64,000 bases of DNA from Pirellulales bacterium (GCA_022841705.1 JALHQZ010000003.1:186001-250000); one strand, 5' to 3'; shown: positions 9,206 to 21,873, counted from the stretch's first letter. Made by a program: numbers and translations. Notes: generated from the sequence alone by a model not told the origin.

Positions 9206-9312
9206 CTGGGAGTCTGGAGAGGGGAGTCTGGAGTCTGGAGGTAAAAATGCTGGCCCTCAAGACTTATCCCATCATCCGTCCTCCGGACTCCAGACTCCAG
9301 ACTCCCCCCTCC
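9206..9312. repeat. Start-abutting 14-bp tandem duplex with complementary arm (smpB leader)
   Basis: Two 14-bp units at 9208-9221 and 9222-9235 (GGGAGTCTGGAGAG and GGGAGTCTGGAGTC) lie immediately upstream of the smpB ATG on the minus strand. A complementary arm at about 9280-9312 contains repeated CAGACTCC. The two arms can pair in the smpB leader, with the start-proximal arm occupying the place of the ribosome-binding site. Confidence 0.78.
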
Positions 9313-9320
9313 ACAAACGA

Positions 9321-9357
9321 ACAAGCCGCGGGGCTTTGGCCAGGCCCCGCGGCTTGT
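9321..9357 (-). terminator. Terminator-like hairpin after the DUF1559 gene
   Basis: A perfect 14-bp GC-rich stem (9321-9334 with 9344-9357) and a 9-nt loop, 24 bp past the stop codon of the DUF1559 gene. On the minus strand it is followed by TGTTCGTTTG, a weak T-rich tail. Confidence 0.65.
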
Positions 9358-9381
9358 GATGGCTTCAAAAAGTCGAGCGGG

Positions 9382-10467
9382 TTACTGATAGTCTTTTTCA
9401 GACAGCAACGGCAGATTACGAAACGCTCGAATGGGATCCTGATTATCCGCAACGGTTCCTGATGGATCAACGCACTTCTTGCCATTGGGAGTCATCAGGC
9501 GCTGATAGACCGTGTAATCGATACTCGGGTCAATTGACGTTGCATTGCCACCGGCGAATGCCACGTTGAATGTACCACCTGAGTGATTGGAAGCAGGCCG
9601 AGCAAACCACGGCTTCGTCGAATCAAAGTCCGTCGCGTTAAACTCATTGCTAAGTGGCGCCTGTCTCGCCATGGGGTTCGAATCGGTCGTCGGCGTCTGG
9701 CTAACGACCCACACTAATCCGAAGTGCTGTTCGCCTTGCTGGTCGGGGGCAACTCCCATCCAGGAATAAGCCGTGTCTTTATGGATATTCTCAGAGAGCA
9801 AAATCGTGTTGCCTGAACCGTCCGGCATGCCGCTCATTCGCGTTTGAACCTTGCCCAGTGAACGATTCATGAACAACCCGTTATCCTTTGTGTCGCCGGG
9901 GCGGGTATTGTTCGGCGTGAGAAAGTTGTTACCGGTGTCCCAATCCCAGGCCCCGGCGTTGGCAGAGTACGAGATACCTGCATTACCTTCAATCGAAGTC
10001 AAATCACTATCCGCTGGGCAACCTAGCAATTCAAGAACTGGCACTGGCTGATCGTCGAACTGGCCATCAACCATTCGATCCCAGATATCCTGGCGCTCCA
10101 TGTAGGGCAGGATAACGGCCGCCCAAGAAACACGCGATACATTTGGATTGGCGTTCGGAGCTGAGTTGCCGAACCGAGTATTTGCAAGGCCTCCGTTATC
10201 AAGCACAAGCTGATACTTGTCAGTGGTTCCAGTCACCGCCCGTGGCACCGATTGAACGTAACCTGGATACCTTTGCTTACTTGTCTCGTAATTGATGACC
10301 GCGGTCATCAATTGCTTAGTATTGTTAAGGCACTGAGTTTGTCTCGCCGTGGCTCGCGCCGCTTGCACTGCGGGAATGAGCAGCGCCACCAGCATCCCGA
10401 TGATGGCGATCACCACCAACAGTTCAACCAACGTAAAACCAACACGCCGCGCGACTGTGGTACGCAT
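9382..10467 (-). CDS. DUF1559 type II-secretion-like pseudopilin
   Basis: 361 residues. The type IV prepilin N-terminus is clear: GFTLVELLVVIAIIGMLVAL with the processing Gly at 10, Phe +1 and Glu at +5. Planctomycetes carry many such DUF1559 proteins, thought to be exported by a type II-secretion-like apparatus. The C-terminal H-X9-DG motif typical of the family is degenerate here: HSGGTFNVAFAGGNA has ten residues after His and Gly-Gly in place of Asp-Gly. Upstream (minus strand) an AGG lies about 8 nt before the ATG. It is followed by a GC-rich hairpin terminator. Confidence 0.9.
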   Translation of the reverse strand: MRTTVARRVGFTLVELLVVIAIIGMLVALLIPAVQAARATARQTQCLNNTKQLMTAVINYETSKQRYPGYVQSVPRAVTGTTDKYQLVLDNGGLANTRFGNSAPNANPNVSRVSWAAVILPYMERQDIWDRMVDGQFDDQPVPVLELLGCPADSDLTSIEGNAGISYSANAGAWDWDTGNNFLTPNNTRPGDTKDNGLFMNRSLGKVQTRMSGMPDGSGNTILLSENIHKDTAYSWMGVAPDQQGEQHFGLVWVVSQTPTTDSNPMARQAPLSNEFNATDFDSTKPWFARPASNHSGGTFNVAFAGGNATSIDPSIDYTVYQRLMTPNGKKCVDPSGTVADNQDPIRAFRNLPLLSEKDYQ

Positions 10468-10735
10468 AAAACCTGTTCCCCTAATGGGGCCCGTCCTGTT
10501 CGGGAGGGCTCCGTGCCGAATGGCTGGGCGGAAGCTGCCCCGGTGAGCCTCTGCCCGCTTGAACCTGGATTATCACCCAAACCGCAAAAAAATGCCAGAA
10601 AGCGGTCTCCACCAGCCATTCGGCCGCGGTCGACCAGTTTATTTCCCGCTTGTGATGGGCTGCCGACGGTAACGTGGTGGTATAAGATGGGGACGCGATG
10701 CTTGTCACCCATCCCTTTATTCCCCGGGAAAAACC
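10468..10735. other. Intergenic region between divergent DUF1559 and DUF1080 genes
   Basis: 268 bp with no convincing gene. It must hold the leaders of both divergent genes. A TATAAG at 10681-10686, about 50 bp before the DUF1080 ATG, is a possible -10 box, but no matching -35 was found. No long inverted repeat was seen. Confidence 0.4.
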
Positions 10736-11398
10736 ATGCTCACTCGACTCTTCACCCTGGCAACGTTCGCTTGTTGCGGCCTACTTATCACTGCTTCCCA
10801 CGCCCAGGAAGCCACGGCGGACGGCGAGGGCTGGATTGACCTTTTCAACGGCAAGGACCTTTCCGGCTGGAAGATTTCTGCCGAGAACCCGGAAACCTTC
10901 AAGGTCGAAAACGGTGAAATCGTGGTCAAGGGCGAACGGGCCCACTTGTACTACGATGGCGAAGTGAACGACCACAACTTCAAGAATTTCTCGTGGCGGT
11001 GTGAGATTATGACCAAGCCGAACGCCAATTCCGGCATGTACTTTCACACCGAGCACCAAGACGAGGGCTGGCCAAACAAGGGTTTTGAAGCCCAGGTGAA
11101 CAACACCCACGGCGACCCCAAAAAGACCGGCGGCCTGTACGACATCAAGGACGTGCTGAACGATTCGCCCGCGAAGGATAACGAGTGGTTCACCCAAGAG
11201 GTGACCGTCGAGGGCAAGCACATTGTGGTGAAAGTGAATGGCGAAGTGACCTGCGACTATACAGAACCTGACGACTACGAGGCCCCTGCTGAACGATCGG
11301 GCCGCAAGATCGGCAGCGGCACCTTCGCGCTGCAAGGCCATGACCCCGGCAGCGAAGTTCACTACCGCAAGGTGCAAGTGAAAGTGTTGCCGGAGTAG
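10736..11398 (+). CDS. Secreted DUF1080 (3-keto-disaccharide hydrolase-like) protein
   Basis: 220 residues with a signal peptide ending near SHAQ. The DUF1080 core is clear: WIDLFNGKDLSGWK opens the concanavalin-like fold, followed by NSGMYFHTE, GFEAQVNNTHGD and TGGLYDIKDV, and ending with GTFALQGHDPGSEVHYRKV. The family is abundant in planctomycetes and is linked to glycan and 3-keto-sugar breakdown outside the cytoplasm. It is a single-domain version with no cytochrome or carbohydrate-binding fusion. Substrate cannot be read from sequence. Confidence 0.88.
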   Translation: MLTRLFTLATFACCGLLITASHAQEATADGEGWIDLFNGKDLSGWKISAENPETFKVENGEIVVKGERAHLYYDGEVNDHNFKNFSWRCEIMTKPNANSGMYFHTEHQDEGWPNKGFEAQVNNTHGDPKKTGGLYDIKDVLNDSPAKDNEWFTQEVTVEGKHIVVKVNGEVTCDYTEPDDYEAPAERSGRKIGSGTFALQGHDPGSEVHYRKVQVKVLPE

Positions 11399-11410
11399 TT
11401 GGCGCGTTAG

Positions 11411-11434
11411 CCGCGGGGATCGTCCCCGCGGTTT
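11411..11434 (+). terminator. Terminator-like hairpin after the DUF1080 gene
   Basis: A perfect 9-bp stem CCGCGGGGA / TCCCCGCGG (11411-11419 with 11423-11431) with a 3-nt loop followed by TTT, starting 12 bp after the stop codon. Confidence 0.6.
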
Positions 11435-11495
11435 CAACATCGTGTGCCAGTGCCACAAAACACGGTAGCCCGTTTTTGGGAAATCGGGCCGCCGG

Positions 11496-12518
11496 CTAAC
11501 CGTATGATTGGATGATGCGTTCGGCAGCAGCCAAACCGCTGAGGTAAGCGCCTTCGACACGCGGCCCGCCGCACCAATCGCCGGCGGCAAAGAGGCCGCG
11601 GTCGGCATCGGCGAGACAACGCTCGGCGAGCGGTTCGGCCGGGCCCGAATAGCGCCAGCGGTGCGCGGTGATGCTTTCCACGACAGGCGCAACGCCGATT
11701 GCATCGGACCACGCGGCGAGAAGTTGCTCAGCAACGACATCAGCCGGCAGTTCGAGATTCGCTTCACTCCACTCGCGAGAAGCGTGCAACACCCACGCTT
11801 CCGCCGGTGGCCGGCCGGGTTTGGAGTTGTCGCGGGCGATCCAGGAGAGGGGGCCGTGGTTGACGAAGAGGCCGTCGAATGGAACGGCGAGCGGTTCCGT
11901 CAGCGCCGCCATCGCCGCCCAGCAGGGTCGCATCGTCACCGTGCGGCAGGCGTTGGCCAGTGAGGGTGAGGCGACCAGCAAATCCGCAGCTTGCGGCGCT
12001 GGTAGCGCAACCAGCACGGTGGAGTAACCGTTGTGCGTTCGGCCAGCGTCGTCGGTCAGTCGCCACTGGCCGGCGTGGCGATCGAGCGCGGCAATTCGCA
12101 CCCCACTGCTGACTTTCAATCCGCCAGCTAAGTGCTTCGCAATCGCACTCATCGTCGGCACGCCGACGTAGCGAGTTTTCGGAGCGGTCGGCGTGAACTG
12201 TCCTGGGGCGTCGCTCGCGGCGATGCGGCCGGTCCATTCGGCAGCGACGCCGAGCGCGAGCCAGCCATCGACCGAGGCGCGAAACTGCGGGCTCTCGACC
12301 GTAAAATACTGGGCGCCGTGATCGAACTGGCGCTGCGTTAACTGATTGTGGGCATCGCGACGGGTGCTCAGTCGACCACCGACGCCGCGGCCTTTGTCGA
12401 ACACCTCCACGCTCAGCCCGGCGGCAGTGAGGCGCTGGGCGGCGACGAGCCCGGCGAGGCCGGCGCCGACGATGGCAATGCGGGGCGAAGGTGAGTTGGC
12501 GGTCGGCATGGTCGGCAA
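11496..12518 (-). CDS. FAD/NAD(P)-dependent oxidoreductase, renalase-like
   Basis: 340 residues. The N-terminal dinucleotide fold is plain: IAIVGAGLAGLVAAQRL, then VEVFDKGRGVGGRLSTRR, the arrangement of renalase-like/amine-oxidase flavoproteins. QFDHGAQYFTV follows as in renalases, and the C-terminal FAD contact GDWCGGPRVEGAYLSGLAAA completes the fold. Bacterial renalases oxidise isomeric dihydro-NAD(P) forms, but the substrate here is not determinable. It is divergent from the RegB-like kinase gene, with a family A inverted repeat between them. Confidence 0.78.
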   Translation of the reverse strand: MPTMPTANSPSPRIAIVGAGLAGLVAAQRLTAAGLSVEVFDKGRGVGGRLSTRRDAHNQLTQRQFDHGAQYFTVESPQFRASVDGWLALGVAAEWTGRIAASDAPGQFTPTAPKTRYVGVPTMSAIAKHLAGGLKVSSGVRIAALDRHAGQWRLTDDAGRTHNGYSTVLVALPAPQAADLLVASPSLANACRTVTMRPCWAAMAALTEPLAVPFDGLFVNHGPLSWIARDNSKPGRPPAEAWVLHASREWSEANLELPADVVAEQLLAAWSDAIGVAPVVESITAHRWRYSGPAEPLAERCLADADRGLFAAGDWCGGPRVEGAYLSGLAAAERIIQSYG

Positions 12519-12586
12519 TTCGGCGGCGGAAGATATCTGCTAGATTAGAGGGGCTTTCACCGCAGGAATAGCCAGCGCACTCGTTT

Positions 12587-12686
12587 TTTTGTAGCAGGCA
12601 CGGTCCCCGTGCCGTCTGCTGTATGTGAGAACATAACAACCTATTGAGCGCTAAAAAACGGCACGGGGACCGTGCCTACTACAAAA
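12587..12686. repeat. Dispersed inverted repeat, family A (copy 2)
   Basis: Arms 12587-12615 and 12658-12686 are 29 nt with one mismatch and share the core GGCACGGTCCCCGTGCC with 3634-3713. The right arm lies 14 bp upstream of the kinase ATG at 12701, and an upstream in-frame TTG at 12644 falls between the arms, which argues against that earlier start. Confidence 0.88.
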
Positions 12687-12700
12687 CGCTGCCCGTCTGT

Positions 12701-14104
12701 ATGAGCATCGCGAACGACAACCCTTCCGCCGCGGAACTCGCTCGGCTGGCTGACACGGCACGCTGGCTCGCGAAGCTGCGGTGGGTGGCGGCGCTGGGGC
12801 AACTGCTCACCGTGGCGTTCGTGGCTCTCATTCTCCGCGTACCACTGCTGTGGCTGCCGCTGGGGCTGCTCATTGGCGTGACATTCGTCAGCAATGCCGC
12901 GTTTGTCGGTTGGCTGCGCAGTGGGGCAGGCTTTTCAGCCTGCCAACCCCCAGCCGGCCATGCCCCGGCCGGCCAAGCCCCGGCCGGCCAAGCCCCGAGC
13001 ACGTGGGGCAGGCTTTCCGGCCTGCCCCACGTGCTCGGCGGCATCATGCTGCTGGACCTGGTGGTGCTCACGGCGATGCTCTACTTCTCCGGCGGGCCGA
13101 CGAACCCGTTCGTGATTTTTTACTTTGTGAACGTTGCTCTCTCCGGCGTGGTGCTCACGCCACGGTGGGCGTGGCTGGTTAACGGCGTGGCAATCGTCGC
13201 CGTCGTGCTGCTCTCGATCTGGCACCAGCCGATGAACGAGCTCCGCGATTCCGAGCGTTTGCTGCCGCTGTTGGGCTTGCCGCAGGCGCCAATCGCTACG
13301 CTTGGCGGACTCGTGGCGTTCGTAGCCTGTTCGACGGTGATCGTCACGTTCACTACGCGACTCACCACTGAGTTGCGCGCGAACGAACGATTGCGCCGCC
13401 GCGCCGAGGCGCTCCGCGCTCGGAGTGAGAAACTCGAAGCCCTCGGCACGCTGGCCGCGGGCGCCGCGCATGAACTGGCGACGCCGCTCGGCACCATCGC
13501 CGTGGTGGCGCGAGAACTTGAACGGCATCTTGAAACTTCAACAAGCACAAAAGACACCGGCGCACTCGCCGATGTCGAACTGATTCGGAGTGAACTTGAA
13601 CGCTGCCGGGCGATTTTGGACCGCATGTCATTCAAGGCGGGGCAGGCGTCAGCTTCGGATGTGCGGACGATCACGGGGGCGGAACTGGTCGCCGCGGTGC
13701 AGAACGAGTTGCCGACACCCGAGCGGCTCAAAATCGAATGGCTGCCCGGGGCGAACGGCGCGAAACTCCAGGCGCCAGTCGAGACTTTGGCCCAATCGCT
13801 ACGGGCCGTGGTGATGAACGCGGTCGATGCTTCCCCGCCTGGCGAAACGGTGCGAATGCGAATGGATGTCTCCGGTAAAATGCTGCGGATCGAAATCATC
13901 GACCGCGGCGCCGGTATGCCGCCGGACGTTGCCGCGCGCGCCGGCGAACCCTTCTTCACCACCAAACCAACAGGACAAGGGATGGGCCTCGGGTTGTTTC
14001 TCGCGCGCAGCGTCGTAGAACGTTTGGAAGGGCAACTCACGATTTATTCCGAACTCGGCGTCGGCACCACCGTGACGATTGAACTCCCCAGAAGCGACCG
14101 CTAA
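12701..14104 (+). CDS. RegB/PrrB-like redox sensor histidine kinase
   Basis: 467 residues from the ATG at 12701, chosen because an earlier TTG lies between the arms of a repeat. About six membrane helices precede the kinase core. The loop between two of them contains GGPTNPF (residues 131-137), matching the GGxxNPF quinone-sensing heptapeptide of RegB. The H-box AAGAAHELATPLGTI has the phospho-acceptor His257 and is of RegB type. Cys302 in ERCRAIL, 45 residues later, is placed like the redox-active cysteine of RegB (alignment by eye). The N, G1 and G2 boxes are VMNAVDAS, DRGAGMPPD and GQGMGLGLF. Residues ~74-112 are encoded by a palindromic and tandem repeat inserted in frame. A RegA-like regulator follows 6 bp downstream. 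Confidence 0.85.
   Translation: MSIANDNPSAAELARLADTARWLAKLRWVAALGQLLTVAFVALILRVPLLWLPLGLLIGVTFVSNAAFVGWLRSGAGFSACQPPAGHAPAGQAPAGQAPSTWGRLSGLPHVLGGIMLLDLVVLTAMLYFSGGPTNPFVIFYFVNVALSGVVLTPRWAWLVNGVAIVAVVLLSIWHQPMNELRDSERLLPLLGLPQAPIATLGGLVAFVACSTVIVTFTTRLTTELRANERLRRRAEALRARSEKLEALGTLAAGAAHELATPLGTIAVVARELERHLETSTSTKDTGALADVELIRSELERCRAILDRMSFKAGQASASDVRTITGAELVAAVQNELPTPERLKIEWLPGANGAKLQAPVETLAQSLRAVVMNAVDASPPGETVRMRMDVSGKMLRIEIIDRGAGMPPDVAARAGEPFFTTKPTGQGMGLGLFLARSVVERLEGQLTIYSELGVGTTVTIELPRSDR
12921..13036. repeat. Composite repeat element inside the kinase coding region
   Basis: In order: a small palindrome around CAGGCTTTTCAGCCTG (12921-12944), three 15-bp tandem units (12952-12966, 12967-12981, 12982-12996; GGCCGGCCAAGCCCC), then a hairpin with 17-bp perfect arms (12997-13013 with 13020-13036). 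The tandem units encode PAGHA-PAGQA-PAGQA. The element preserves the reading frame and falls in a loop between predicted membrane helices of the sensor kinase. Confidence 0.88.
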
Positions 14105-14110
14105 TCAAAC

Positions 14111-14635
14111 ATGTCAACACTGCTCTTGGTCGATGACGACGAATTCCTGCGCGAGCGCTTAGCGCGTGCGCTCACCGCGCGCGGGCTCGAAGTGCGTACG
14201 GCGGCGAACGCGGACGAAGCGATTTCAACTTTAGCTGAGTGGAAACCAGAACTCGCCGTCCTCGATCTCAAAATGCCGGGTCGTACGGGATTAGAACTTC
14301 TGCGTGAAGTGAAACAACTTTCACCCGCCACCCAAGCCGTCCTCCTCACCGGCTACGGCAGCATCGCTAACGCAGTCGAAGCGCTGCGCGGCGGGGCGGT
14401 AGGTTACGTCACCAAACCCGCCGATGCCGACCAGATTCTGGAAGCGTTCCGCAAAGGCGCTCCCGCACCAGCGGCGAGCGATTCGGCGATGATCAGCGCT
14501 CCCTCGCTCGCGGAAGCCGAGTGGAACCACATCCAGCAAGTCCTCGCCGACTGCGACGGCAACGTCACCCGCGCTGCGGAACAGTTGCAGATCCCGCGGC
14601 GAAGTTTGCAGCGCAAGCTGAAGAAACGACCGTGA
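14111..14635 (+). CDS. RegA/PrrA-like response regulator with Fis-type HTH
   Basis: 174 residues. The receiver domain has acidic residues in LLVDDDEFL, the phospho-acceptor Asp52 in AVLDLKMPG, the switch Thr in LLTGYGS and the Lys in YVTKPAD. A short linker leads to a C-terminal Fis-type helix-turn-helix: DCDGNVTRAAEQLQIPRRSL then QRKLKKRP, the layout of RegA/ActR/PrrA. It is 6 bp downstream of the RegB-like kinase, so they form an operon. The respiratory act/cox cluster begins about 300 bp further on in the same direction and is the obvious candidate target. Confidence 0.88.
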   Translation: MSTLLLVDDDEFLRERLARALTARGLEVRTAANADEAISTLAEWKPELAVLDLKMPGRTGLELLREVKQLSPATQAVLLTGYGSIANAVEALRGGAVGYVTKPADADQILEAFRKGAPAPAASDSAMISAPSLAEAEWNHIQQVLADCDGNVTRAAEQLQIPRRSLQRKLKKRP

Positions 14636-14931
14636 CAAATGCGGAAGTGGGATCACAGAATGCGAAAATGTACGAGCACTTGATTACGATTTCCGACCTC
14701 CGCATTCCGCAGTTAGCATACCCCCCGTCCGGGTGCGACAGTTTTACACATCGGAAGTGGCCACTGCTTCGGATATATTCACGAGGTCGAGGGAAACACA
14801 ACTTGCGGCTGGCCGCACATTCTGCGGCGGTGGATTGACTGCAAGTCGTTAATTGGTAAAAACTTACGCCACCGCGTGGCAGGCTGCCAGCGGTCTGGTC
14901 TTGGGCGATTATTTTGGGGCGAAAATAGGTC
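14636..14931. promoter_or_regulatory. Leader between the two-component pair and actA
   Basis: 296 bp without a gene. An imperfect inverted repeat based on AATGCGGAA / TTCCGCATT spans roughly 14637-14712. A weak promoter candidate is TTGACT (14835-14840), 16 bp, TAAAAA (14857-14862), about 70 bp before actA. If the RegA-like protein controls the respiratory genes, its site would be expected here; no site was recognised by eye. Confidence 0.35.
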
Positions 14932-15621
14932 GTGGATCGATTTCTGTTTCCTCCGTGGGTGAACAAGTTCACTCTCATGCTGCTAGCTGGCGCAGCGGCC
15001 GGCGGCGCGTACGTGGGTGGAATGTTCCTGGTAGGAACGTGGCCCAGCGTCATGAACACGGGCTATTCGCCCGTGCAGCCCGAAGTTCCCTTCAGCCACC
15101 GCTTGCATGCGGGGGAATTGAAGATGGATTGCCGGTACTGCCACAACACAGTTGATAAGGCAGCCCACGCCGCCATTCCCGCGAACAAAACCTGCACCAA
15201 CTGTCACAGCGGACAAACGGGCGCCGATGGCACGATCATGACCACCGCGCTGCACACTACCAGCCCCAAGTTGCAGGCGGTGCGAGAATCGGAAGCCACC
15301 GGCCGCAGTGTCGAGTGGGAAAAGGTTCACGATCTGGCCGACTACGTGTACTTCAACCACAGCGTTCACGTGAATCGCGGCGTGGCGTGCGTGAGTTGCC
15401 ACGGCCGAATCGACAAAATGGAGCAGGTGCGCCAAGTGAAACCGCTCAGCATGAGCTGGTGCTTGGAGTGCCATCGCAACCCCACGCCGAACCTGCGCGA
15501 GCCGAGCGATGTGACCAACATGGAATGGGTTCCTGAGGGAGACGCCGCCGAGTTTGGCAAGGTGATCGCCGAGAAATACAACATCAAACCGAATACAAGT
15601 TGCTCCACGTGCCATCGATAG
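14932..15621 (+). CDS. actA: ACIII subunit ActA, pentaheme cytochrome c
   Basis: 229 residues with a GTG start. One N-terminal membrane anchor (VNKFTLMLLAGAAAGGAYVG) is followed by a periplasmic domain with five CxxCH motifs: CRYCH, CTNCH, CVSCH, CLECH and CSTCH. This is the heme count of ActA, which accepts electrons from the ActB iron-sulfur clusters in Alternative Complex III, the quinol:electron acceptor oxidoreductase that replaces bc1. Heme-ligand histidines such as FNHSVHV are also present. It is the first gene of the cluster and is 68 bp before the actB start used here. Confidence 0.92.
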   Translation: MDRFLFPPWVNKFTLMLLAGAAAGGAYVGGMFLVGTWPSVMNTGYSPVQPEVPFSHRLHAGELKMDCRYCHNTVDKAAHAAIPANKTCTNCHSGQTGADGTIMTTALHTTSPKLQAVRESEATGRSVEWEKVHDLADYVYFNHSVHVNRGVACVSCHGRIDKMEQVRQVKPLSMSWCLECHRNPTPNLREPSDVTNMEWVPEGDAAEFGKVIAEKYNIKPNTSCSTCHR

Positions 15622-15689
15622 CAGCGAGGCGCGAGCGGAGTGCAATTAAAAAACCATCACCAGACATTCACGTCCCCCACGTTTTCACG

Positions 15690-18860
<3,171 letters not shown>

Positions 18861-18876
18861 GCCGCAAGCGGTAGCA

Positions 18877-18904
18877 ACTGACAACTAACTACTGACAACT
18901 AACC
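18877..18904. repeat. Tandem 14-bp duplex upstream of actC
   Basis: Two units, 18877-18890 (ACTGACAACTAACT) and 18891-18904 (ACTGACAACTAACC), differing at one base. The second ends 7 nt before the actC ATG, where a ribosome-binding site would be expected. No complementary left arm was found. Confidence 0.85.
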
Positions 18905-18911
18905 AACTTCA

Positions 18912-20318
<1,407 letters not shown>

Positions 20319-20323
20319 TCGCC

Positions 20324-21784
20324 ATGGCAAAAAAGAAGAAGCCTGACAACAACGAACCGCAAACCCTCGGTGTGCTGGCCCAGTACTCCGGAGCGGACGA
20401 ACTCGTTGCCGCCGCGCGGAAGCTGACCGACCAGGGCTACAAGAAGGTCGAAGCTTTTTCGCCGTTTCCGATTCACGGAATCGACGAAGCACTAAAGGCG
20501 CCCGCTCCATTATTGCCGTGGGTGGTGCTGGGTGCTGGGCTGACAGGATTGTTTGTCGCGCTCGGCATGCAGTATTACATGAACGCGGCGCCGGAGAATG
20601 CGGAGCTGTTCGGGTACTACAGTCCTTATCAGTTCAAAATCAGCGGCAAGCCGTTCTTCAGTTTGCCGGCGAACATTCCGGTCACGTTCGAGCTGATCAT
20701 CCTGTTCAGCTCGCTCACCGCGTTCTTCGGGATGTTGGTGTTCAACAAACTGCCAACACTCTCGAACCCGCTCTTCCGCAGCGAACGCTTCCGCAAGGCG
20801 ACCGACAATGGGTTCTTCCTGTATGTTGATGCGAAGGACCCGAAGTTCGCCGTAAATAGCGCCACCAGCGCGCTGAGTAATGCCGGCGCCGAGGCGGTCG
20901 AGACGATTGAACAAGAAGCGACCGGCCACACGCTGCCGGGCATGATTCACTGGGTCGGCGCCCTCAGCACCGCCGCCGCGCTGTTGCCGCCGCTCTGGAT
21001 GGCCGCCGCCGCCACGCGCCCCTCGGCCACGCCGCGCTACTCGATCTTCTGGGACATGGATTACCAAGACAAGTTCAAGCCGCAAACGCAATCGACGCTG
21101 TTCGCCGATGGCCGCTCCGCTCGACCGCATGTGCCGGGGACAATTGGCCGCGGCGGGATGCGTGACGATACGCGGATGTACTTGGGCATTGAGCCAGATG
21201 CGGAAGTCGCCGGTTCACGCCTGCGGACCGAAGCGCTGCTCGCCAGCTACAACGCCCAGCCCGATGCGCCTCCGGCTGACGGTGCGGAAGAAGACACCGC
21301 CGATGCGTCCGCGGAAGGTGAAGAGTCAGCGTCAGATGAAGCCGCTACGCCGGCCGCAGCCGCGACGCCGCCCGTTGATCCCAACGCGCCGCCCGAACCA
21401 AACTGGGTGACGCTGCCGCCGATGCCGGTCACTGAAGCGATGATGGACCGCGGCCAACAGCGGTTTAACATCTATTGCGCCGCGTGCCACGGTCGCGGTG
21501 GGTTTGGCGATGGGCTGATCGCCCAGCGGGCCTTGCAACTGCAGCAACCGACCTGGGTCCCGCCGACCAATGTTCACACCGAGTATGTGACCAAGCAGCC
21601 GATCGGCAAAATCTTCAACACCATCTCCAACGGCATCCGCAAGATGCCGGGCTACAAGGAGCAAATTTCGGTGGAAGACCGCTGGGCGATTTCCCTGTAC
21701 GTGCAAGCGCTGCAGCGGGAGCAAACCGCGAAAGAAGCCGACGTGCCGACGGAGACGCTGCAGCAGTTGCGGCGGCAGAAGTAA
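20324..21784 (+). CDS. ACIII ActD-ActE fusion: DUF3341 domain plus monoheme cytochrome c
   Basis: 486 residues. Residues ~10-195 are ActD/DUF3341: GVLAQYSGADELVAAARKL, then two membrane helices beginning LPWVVLGAGLTGLFVALGM, then the YYSPYQFKISGKPFFSLP block. A third hydrophobic segment (~205-230) leads into ActE-like sequence (FADGRSARPHVPGTIGRG) and a cytochrome c domain with CAACH at 385-389 and a distal Met in IRKMPGYKEQ. ActD and ActE are often separate proteins. An acidic Ala/Glu-rich linker (~310-350, ending PPVDPNAPPEPN) has been added before the cytochrome. Confidence 0.9.
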   Translation: MAKKKKPDNNEPQTLGVLAQYSGADELVAAARKLTDQGYKKVEAFSPFPIHGIDEALKAPAPLLPWVVLGAGLTGLFVALGMQYYMNAAPENAELFGYYSPYQFKISGKPFFSLPANIPVTFELIILFSSLTAFFGMLVFNKLPTLSNPLFRSERFRKATDNGFFLYVDAKDPKFAVNSATSALSNAGAEAVETIEQEATGHTLPGMIHWVGALSTAAALLPPLWMAAAATRPSATPRYSIFWDMDYQDKFKPQTQSTLFADGRSARPHVPGTIGRGGMRDDTRMYLGIEPDAEVAGSRLRTEALLASYNAQPDAPPADGAEEDTADASAEGEESASDEAATPAAAATPPVDPNAPPEPNWVTLPPMPVTEAMMDRGQQRFNIYCAACHGRGGFGDGLIAQRALQLQQPTWVPPTNVHTEYVTKQPIGKIFNTISNGIRKMPGYKEQISVEDRWAISLYVQALQREQTAKEADVPTETLQQLRRQK

Positions 21785-21788
21785 GAGA

Positions 21789-21873
21789 GGTGAGTGGTGA
21801 GCCGTGAGTCGTGAATCGACGCACGGTGAGCCGCTCGCAGAAACGATTCACTACTCACGATTCACAAATCACC
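21789..21873. repeat. Inverted pair of 14-bp tandem duplexes upstream of actF
   Basis: Left arm 21789-21818 and right arm 21844-21873 are complementary over 30 nt with five mismatches. Each arm is a two-unit 14-bp tandem; the right arm units are 21845-21858 (GATTCACTACTCAC) and 21859-21872 (GATTCACAAATCAC). The second unit ends 7 nt before the actF ATG at 21880, the same spacing as at actC. Confidence 0.85.

Noticed and set aside
12644..12700. Earlier TTG start for the kinase
   Set aside because: It lies between the arms of the family A repeat and adds a peptide unrelated to kinase N-termini; the ATG at 12701 is preferred.
12952..12996. CRISPR-like repeat
   Set aside because: Three contiguous 15-bp units without spacers, inside a coding gene; not a CRISPR array.
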